Shown here: piece by piece, positions 59,014 to 64,000 of the stretch
How the letters are laid out: each line of letters starts with the position of its first letter
Position numbering within the stretch: the first letter of the stretch is position 1
NCBI RefSeq assembly: GCF_020829595.1
Contig: NZ_JAIVFW010000022.1
Coordinates: 1 to 64,000, forward strand
Length of the DNA stretch: 64,000 bases
Direction of reading: 5' to 3'
From: Nostoc sp. CHAB 5844
GTDB taxonomy: Bacteria; Cyanobacteriota; Cyanobacteriia; Cyanobacteriales; Nostocaceae
Notes under the pieces: generated by a model
What the model was told of the DNA's origin: nothing
What the model saw: only the letters and a program-made list of their open reading frames with translations
Database searches by the model: none
Position numbers and translations under genes: made by a program

Positions 59014-60945
59014 TTATTTTTTCTGCCATTTGCGGATTGCTTCTTGAGCATCTTCGTAAACAGATGTGACCTCTGGAACTAAGGTGGCTGTTGCAATTGC
59101 TGCTTGGGGATCACCTTCAGCAGCACGGCTTTTCGCCAGTTCTAAAATTTTTTCGCTCCATTTATTGATTGATTTTTGCGCCAAATCAAATCCTGGCTGA
59201 CCTTGGGGGACTCGCTTGGCAACTTCAATCGCGCGATTATAAGTAGATGCTTGTCCTGGCTTAATTAAGGCATTAGCTGCATCTAACAAAGTTTTGTTAG
59301 CCAGATATTGCTTGGCTTCTTGTCGCCACTGCTTAATTGCTGCTTGCGCTTTGGGATAAAGCGATCCTTCTTTGCTGATTAATTGAGCCGCAGCGATCGC
59401 ATTGGTGTATTGTCTTTGTTTAGCACGACCCTCAGCTAAATTGAGGATCATGTTGCTCCAAATATTGATATTTTCTTGCGCTTGTTCGTAAAGCGGTTCA
59501 CCTGGCTGAATTTTACGCGCCGTAGCGATCGCTAAACTTAAGTCGGTGGCTTGAGTTTGTCTCAGAGACATTTTCGCCAAGTCTAATACTGCTTGATTTC
59601 GGTTCTTGGACTCGGAAAGAGAAGCTATTTGGGCATTGGACTGATTTTTTTGTGGCATTAACCGATCATCAGGCGAGGCCGATAACATTTCTCGACCGGC
59701 AACAAATTTTGCTTGATTGCGAAGAAAAACTACTGTCACTAAAGCTACTATCAACATCGTTCCACCTCCCCAAAAGACGAACTGCTGCCACAATGAAGTG
59801 TTCGTCTTTTTCTCAGGCAAACGCGAGATGTAGGGTTGAGGAACATCTGGAATGAACCTACCTCCCATACCTGTCTCTGGCGAGGAAGTGGCTAATTGGG
59901 GTTGTTGATGCTGTTCTTTAGCTACTAAGTCTGGTGATTTAGATAGTTGTTGTTCTGCCAGAGTGTTTGACGACCTCAGCTGTGACGATTGCCCTCCAAT
60001 AAAAGATTGTAGAGAAGAAGATTCTGCCCAAATCCCGACTTGAGGAGAATTCTCTGGATTTTTTGGTGTTGGTGCTAAGGGGGGAGCAGCCAAAGCTACA
60101 GCAAAGTTTTCTTCTGGAAAAATACTTTCTTCTGCTTCAGTTGTCTCTAATTCATGAGGTGCAGCTTCAGTTGGTTCCAGCGTACCGGGAACTTCTGTAA
60201 TGGCATGATTTACCTTTGGATACGGCAAAATGACAGGGGGATCAGCAGGTATGATCGCTACTGGATTTTGTGTAGGCCGCCAATAGTGTTGGCATAATTC
60301 AGGCGTGAAAACATTTAAATAGCTGTCTAAATCTGCCAAACGGCTGCCATGACCAGAACGCAAAGCTGCTAACAAGGCAGCGGTAAAAAATCCGTAACCT
60401 AGCTCACTACTTTCACGCGAAAATTCCTCTGGTTCGCAAGAAAGAATTGTTGCTAGTTGTAATTCTTGGGCTAGTTCGATGGTTTCTTGTCCAACGGTCG
60501 CGTCTGCTTGTGTACTGGAAGCGCGGTTAATATCCAGCAGCACCAAAACATTTAGGTCGGTTAGTTGCAGGCTTTGCATCAGCGATCGCACTTCTATGGC
60601 AGTTTGCTGCACCAACTCTGGATTACCTGCCACTGGCATTAGGTAATCTTGTCCTGCGTGGTTGACACCATAGCCGCTAAAGAAAAACCACAGATAATCG
60701 CCTGGTTGCCAACACGCCGCCGCCAAATCCTCCAGCAACAGCAGAATATTTTCTTTTGTGGGATAGGTAGATCGATCGCCAATCGGTGGCGAAGTGTCTG
60801 TCATCAATAGACAGCGTTGAGGTGTAAAACCAGCTTCTTGAACCAGAAAATCTTTTAACGCCTCGGCATCGGCTTGGGCGCAACGTAAAGGTTGAAAGAA
60901 TTGATATTGATTGATGCCGATCGCGATCGCCCAGTAATTTGCCAT
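59014..60945 (-). CDS. Pseudo-orthocaspase: caspase-fold protein lacking the His/Cys dyad
   Basis: 643 aa. The p20-like domain (residues 1-230) has WAIAIGINQYQFFQPLRCAQ and a DAEALKDFLV helix. The catalytic His of FSGHG is Tyr92 (WFFFSGYGVNHAG) and the catalytic Cys of LDACR is Asn140 (VLLDINRASS), so peptidase activity is not expected. YN-type substituted caspase homologues are known to be common in cyanobacteria. A Pro/Glu-rich linker, a membrane helix near 385-405 (GGTMLIVALVTVVFLRNQ) and about 200 residues of repeated AKxxxxxxPxYxxAQxxIxxW motifs follow. Probable membrane-anchored scaffold or sensor. Confidence 0.9.
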   Translation of the reverse strand: MANYWAIAIGINQYQFFQPLRCAQADAEALKDFLVQEAGFTPQRCLLMTDTSPPIGDRSTYPTKENILLLLEDLAAACWQPGDYLWFFFSGYGVNHAGQDYLMPVAGNPELVQQTAIEVRSLMQSLQLTDLNVLVLLDINRASSTQADATVGQETIELAQELQLATILSCEPEEFSRESSELGYGFFTAALLAALRSGHGSRLADLDSYLNVFTPELCQHYWRPTQNPVAIIPADPPVILPYPKVNHAITEVPGTLEPTEAAPHELETTEAEESIFPEENFAVALAAPPLAPTPKNPENSPQVGIWAESSSLQSFIGGQSSQLRSSNTLAEQQLSKSPDLVAKEQHQQPQLATSSPETGMGGRFIPDVPQPYISRLPEKKTNTSLWQQFVFWGGGTMLIVALVTVVFLRNQAKFVAGREMLSASPDDRLMPQKNQSNAQIASLSESKNRNQAVLDLAKMSLRQTQATDLSLAIATARKIQPGEPLYEQAQENINIWSNMILNLAEGRAKQRQYTNAIAAAQLISKEGSLYPKAQAAIKQWRQEAKQYLANKTLLDAANALIKPGQASTYNRAIEVAKRVPQGQPGFDLAQKSINKWSEKILELAKSRAAEGDPQAAIATATLVPEVTSVYEDAQEAIRKWQKK

Positions 60946-61143
60946 CCGCTCTTTGTAGGTTGTGGTTGACTTGCCTAAAATTGCGGTTGGCTTTGCTGAA
61001 AAAACAAAGCTAACCTATGTCTTATAGTCTAGGAGTTTCTGATTGAACTCTATAAACTAAGTAATTTTTATTGCCTTTAATTTCAGTAAAAATTCTCAGA
61101 CAATTTCAATTACAGGCCATTAATAGTAAGGAGCTTTAAGGTT

Positions 61144-61653
61144 ATGACCAGGAATGTTGCTTACCAACTATCATCGATCATTCCCTGTTTATTTATTAGC
61201 CAAGTTGCCAAAAAAATCCGGATATTTCCCTTAATATTTTTGCTCTTTTCGTCTCTACCTGTATGGATTGTGGCAGAAGCAATTGCACCGCAGATGGTAA
61301 GAGCTTACACCGCCAGAGTTGACTTAATTATTGATAGATTACCGGATGAAAACTATGAAACTACACTGCACAGAGCCGAAGCAACAGCCAGAGCAGCCGC
61401 GCAACGCAGTTTTGACCAGGATATATTAGCTACAGATGTATCGATTATCGTTTCCGTACAAAGTTACGGTGCGATCGCGCCAATTTTGTCCTTAGAAGTT
61501 AGCCGTCCCCAATGGCGTTCTCGTCCTGATGCTCAACGTTGGGCAACTTACTTTAAAACAGCGCGATCGCTTTTATTCTTTGAAAAAACCCCAACCAACC
61601 CCGTTAATATCCCTCCTATTACCACAGTTGCACCAGCAGCTACCACACCATGA
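61144..61653 (+). CDS. Conserved hypothetical exported protein
   Basis: 169 aa. N-terminal hydrophobic helix IFPLIFLLFSSLPVWIVAEA, then a compact domain YTARVDLIIDRLPDENYETT, RAEATARAAAQRSFDQDIL and VSIIVSVQSYGAIAPILSLE, ending SRPDAQRWATYFKTARSLLF and a Pro/Thr-rich tail. The pattern is conserved in cyanobacteria but no function is known. ATG preceded by AAGGAG. Divergent from the pseudo-caspase and 126 bp before rpmF. Confidence 0.75.
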   Translation: MTRNVAYQLSSIIPCLFISQVAKKIRIFPLIFLLFSSLPVWIVAEAIAPQMVRAYTARVDLIIDRLPDENYETTLHRAEATARAAAQRSFDQDILATDVSIIVSVQSYGAIAPILSLEVSRPQWRSRPDAQRWATYFKTARSLLFFEKTPTNPVNIPPITTVAPAATTP

Positions 61654-61779
61654 CAAGAAAGTGCTGAGTCAAAATACTAGTTCCTAGCCTCTAATGAAAC
61701 TCGTTATGGGAATACCATTGCAGATACCAATAGATGACTTAGAATAGAAAGGTTGTCAAAAATTGCGATATCCGCTACT

Positions 61780-61953
61780 ATGGCTGTCCCTAAGAAGAAA
61801 ACTTCCAAATCTAAACGTGATAAACGTCGAGCTACTTGGAGACGTAAAGCTGCTGTTGAAGCTCAAAAAGCTCTCTCCCTTGGCAAGTCAATTTTGACTG
61901 GACGTTCCACATTTATATATCCTACGGCTGAAGACGAGGAAGAAGAATCATAA
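61780..61953 (+). CDS. rpmF: 50S ribosomal protein L32
   Basis: 57 aa from the ATG at 61780; the open frame extends nine codons upstream but the family starts [20 protein letters not shown]. The lysine/arginine-rich sequence and the acidic tail TAEDEEEES are as in cyanobacterial L32. It is of the cysteine-free type. A terminator follows about 38 bp downstream. Confidence 0.97.
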   Translation: MAVPKKKTSKSKRDKRRATWRRKAAVEAQKALSLGKSILTGRSTFIYPTAEDEEEES

Positions 61954-61991
61954 TTTCCAATTTGGGAAAAACATTAGCATCACCGAAGATT

Positions 61992-62024
61992 TGAGCGGTG
62001 ACTTCTACCGCTCAGGCTTTTCGG
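61992..62024 (+). terminator. Terminator of rpmF
   Basis: TGAGCGGT and ACCGCTCA make an 8-bp stem with a seven-base loop (GACTTCT), followed by GGCTTTTCGG. The T-run is only four bases. Confidence 0.65.
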
Positions 62025-62355
62025 CAGTTTATCACAAGTGTTTCCTAAATTGTCTGAATAAATTAACAATGATACGTAGTGTGCAGAAACTAATCTGGTA
62101 AAAAAATCGGTAATGAATAATCAGGAAAATCCATTATCCATTACCTCTTACCCATGACTGATGATCAGATAATCATAATCAAACAGTAAAGTATCTGGAT
62201 ATCCTAACGATTAGGTGTTCAGCAAAATTAATATTTATTTCTCTTCCTGAGTCTATAGCAATCCTAAATCATTCGTGAACAACAAGATCCCCGACTTCTT
62301 TGAGAAGTCGGGGATCTGAGATACTCGATTTTCAAACATCAAATTTGCTGAGAGT
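62025..62355. other. Intergenic region, 331 bp
   Basis: Contains the palindrome 62285-62317 about 40 bp before the next gene. No gene seen; promoter of the molybdoenzyme gene expected here. Confidence 0.45.
62285..62317. repeat. Dispersed palindrome, AGATCCCCGACTTCTT type, copy 2
   Basis: AGATCCCCGACTTCTT/AAGTCGGGGATCT, preceded by AAATCATTCGTGAACAACA, the inverted counterpart of the flank at the 55342-55374 copy. Lies 39 bp upstream of a coding start. Confidence 0.88.
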
Positions 62356-62955
62356 ATGTTAGGAAAGTTTTTTCAGAAACCAGATAAAGAACAGGGAGAA
62401 CGTGTCCCTCCAGGACAACACCTAGCTAAGGGTTTTCCTGTATTAACCTATGGTGCAACACCCCAAGTCAATATGGAAGAGTGGGAATTTCGAGTTTGGG
62501 GTTTAGCCAAACCTGCTGTCTTTTCTTGGTCAGATTTTATGGCGCTACCACAGCACGAATTTACAGCAGATTTCCACTGTGTCACCCGTTGGTCGAAGTT
62601 GGATGTCAAGTGGACTGGTGTTAAGGTGACAGACTTCATGAATTTGATAGAGGTTGAGCCAGAGGTAGCCCATGTGATGGAACATTGCTATGGCGGCTAC
62701 ACTACTAATATCGCAATGGAAGACTTTGTCCGCGAAGAAAATTTCTTTGCTTTCCAATTATTTGGTGAGCCGTTACCCGCAGAACACGGTGGCCCAATGC
62801 GGTTAGTTGTACCTCATCTCTACGCTTGGAAAAGTGCCAAGTGGATTAACGGTTTAGAATTTCTGAATCAAGAAGAACTAGGTTTTTGGGAACGCAACGG
62901 CTACCACCGCCGAGGTGAACCTTGGGCTGAAGAACGCTATAGCGGTGGTTTTTGA
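62356..62955 (+). CDS. YedY/sulfite-oxidase-type molybdopterin oxidoreductase
   Basis: 199 aa, a single molybdopterin-binding domain of the sulfite oxidase superfamily. WEFRVWGLAKPAVFSWSDFM, the Mo-ligand Cys75 in FHCVTRWSKLDVKWTGV, LPAEHGGPMRLVVPHLYAWK and WINGLEFLNQEELGFWERNG match the MsrP/YedY-like soluble branch (YuiH-type). No Tat signal is visible, so it is probably cytoplasmic. Substrate unknown. The stop is followed by a 28-bp palindrome that may end transcription from both sides. Confidence 0.9.
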   Translation: MLGKFFQKPDKEQGERVPPGQHLAKGFPVLTYGATPQVNMEEWEFRVWGLAKPAVFSWSDFMALPQHEFTADFHCVTRWSKLDVKWTGVKVTDFMNLIEVEPEVAHVMEHCYGGYTTNIAMEDFVREENFFAFQLFGEPLPAEHGGPMRLVVPHLYAWKSAKWINGLEFLNQEELGFWERNGYHRRGEPWAEERYSGGF

Positions 62956-62967
62956 TTTGACGATTTT

Positions 62968-62995
62968 GTAGAGACGTTGCATTGCAACGTCTCTA
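62968..62995. repeat. 28-bp palindrome, GTAGAGACGTTGCA type, copy 2
   Basis: Same sequence as at 50114-50144. It lies between two convergent genes and overlaps the stop codon of the aldehyde dehydrogenase (its last bases are inside the element). Confidence 0.88.
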
Positions 62996-64000
62996 TTTAA
63001 TTAGTCGCTTCAAGAAGGATAATTTGTCTTGATATGGAGCGTAGCGCCATTTTAAATCCAGCCAAAAGGAGTTGCGTAGTACACTTTTATGGTGGGAAAA
63101 GGTGTCAAAACCAGCCTTGCCATGATAGTTACCAATACCACTATCGCCTACACCACCAAAAGGTAAAGATGAGACACCAACGTGCATTACTGTGTCGTTA
63201 ATACAAACACCGCCAGAGGAGGTTTCTTGTAAAACTCGCTGTTGCAGGTTTTTGTTTTGAGAGAATAAGTATAAAGCTAAGGGTTTTGGTTTGGAATTAA
63301 TTAAGGCGATCGCTTCTGTAATATCTGTATATTCAATTACAGGTAAAATTGGGCCAAAAATCTCTTCTTGCATCACAGGGTCTGTTAAGGAGACTTGATC
63401 AATTATTGTGGGAGCAATGTAGCGTTCTTCTAGTTTGCTTTCTCCACCAACAACAATTTCTCCTTGATTGAGAAGATTAATTAACCGTTCACAATGTTTT
63501 TGACTGATAATCCTGGCATAATCAGCACTATTTTTTGGATTATTTCCATAAAATTCTGTGATAGTTTTTTTCAAGCCATTAAGTAAATCTTGTTTGATTT
63601 TTTTATCAACTAACAAATAGTCAGGTGCAACACAAGTTTGTCCAGCATTAATAAATTTTCCCCAAGTAATCCGTCTCGTTGTGTGTTCTAAATTGACATC
63701 AGCATCGACAATACAAGGGCTTTTGCCACCTAATTCTAAAGTAACTGGGGTGAGGTGTTTTGCTGCTGCTTCCATGATAATTTTGCCGACGGCTGTACCA
63801 CCGGTAAAAAAGATATGGTCAAACTTTTCTGCAAGCAGCTTTTGGCTAACTTCTACACCACCTTCGACTACAGTAATAAACTCTGGCTCGAAATATTTAG
63901 CCATCATCTGGGCTAACAAACTAGAGGTAGCAGGTGCAATTTCCGATGGCTTGAGAATTGAGCAATTGCCTGCGGCGATCGCACCTACTAAGGGTGCGAT
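62993..64000 (-). CDS. Aldehyde dehydrogenase, class 3-like, 5' end outside window
   Basis: The frame is open to the right edge of the window, reading [20 protein letters not shown] at its start, so the first ~120 residues are missing. Visible motifs: [20 protein letters not shown], the general base Glu in [13 protein letters not shown], the catalytic Cys in [25 protein letters not shown], and [20 protein letters not shown]. The short C-terminus [17 protein letters not shown] is typical of class 3/fatty-aldehyde enzymes, which oxidise medium and long-chain aldehydes to acids. Convergent with the molybdoenzyme gene. Confidence 0.93.
   Translation of the reverse strand: MAPLVGAIAAGNCSILKPSEIAPATSSLLAQMMAKYFEPEFITVVEGGVEVSQKLLAEKFDHIFFTGGTAVGKIIMEAAAKHLTPVTLELGGKSPCIVDADVNLEHTTRRITWGKFINAGQTCVAPDYLLVDKKIKQDLLNGLKKTITEFYGNNPKNSADYARIISQKHCERLINLLNQGEIVVGGESKLEERYIAPTIIDQVSLTDPVMQEEIFGPILPVIEYTDITEAIALINSKPKPLALYLFSQNKNLQQRVLQETSSGGVCINDTVMHVGVSSLPFGGVGDSGIGNYHGKAGFDTFSHHKSVLRNSFWLDLKWRYAPYQDKLSFLKRLIK

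Overview
The window looks like chromosomal DNA of a filamentous, probably heterocyst-forming cyanobacterium of the Nostoc/Anabaena group. The evidence is the density of HIP1 octamers (GCGATCGC) in genes and spacers, 7-bp short tandem repeats, many small palindromic or MITE-like repeats, a CRISPR repeat ending in ATTGAAAC, and cyanobacterial families (DUF928, DUF3352, a Mo-nitrogenase C-terminal-domain protein, an NDC1/NdbB-like NDH-2, paired coiled-coil filament proteins beside sphR-sphS-phoU). No tRNA or rRNA gene was recognised and no cas gene is present.

Layout. 1-8.7 kb: 3' end of an Uma2-type gene, a small hypothetical gene, a 0.8-kb cluster of five different repeats, a cysteine desulfurase, a phospholipase-D-like lipoprotein, a large RTX beta-solenoid protein with three near-identical 618-bp internal repeats, and two decayed gene fragments. 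8.7-20 kb: housekeeping-type genes (type-II NADH dehydrogenase, HAD hydrolase, DUF3352 protein, M1 aminopeptidase with HEAT repeats, ABC1/UbiB kinase) and a coupled pair of small genes, the first broken by an in-frame TGA. 20-30 kb: a two-partner-secretion-type exoprotein, PhoD phosphatase with a candidate Pho box, an Orn/Lys/Arg decarboxylase-family enzyme, and SpoIIM, membrane and RDD genes.

30.1-34.2 kb is the accessory core: a CRISPR array of 28 repeats and 27 spacers without cas genes, abutted by a 193-bp MITE, a gutted group II intron, an IS4-family transposase remnant, a second TGA-interrupted small gene and another MITE. 34.2-41.4 kb: hisA, two related micro-genes not longer than 41 codons, a pair of coiled-coil proteins (probable LfiA/LfiB), and the phosphate-sensing sphR-sphS-phoU operon. 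41.7-48.4 kb: a TetR repressor, a near-perfect palindromic operator, and a YbhG-F-S-R-like ABC export operon. 48.4-54.3 kb: a histidine kinase with an intact ETR1-type ethylene/copper-binding domain, a truncated antitoxin-like gene, uvrA carrying a dispersed repeat in frame, and a full-length Uma2 gene.

54.8-64 kb: a Mo-nitrogenase C-terminal-domain protein, DUF928 with a deleted tandem duplicate, a subtilase with Asp-to-Glu at the catalytic acid, a pseudo-caspase with Tyr/Asn in place of His/Cys, rpmF, a YedY-like molybdoenzyme, and a truncated aldehyde dehydrogenase. Phosphate biology is a recurring thread (sphR-sphS-phoU, phoD with a candidate Pho box). The strongest theme is small repeats repeatedly entering gene ends and even coding sequence (uvrA, the fused ABC ATPase, stop codons).
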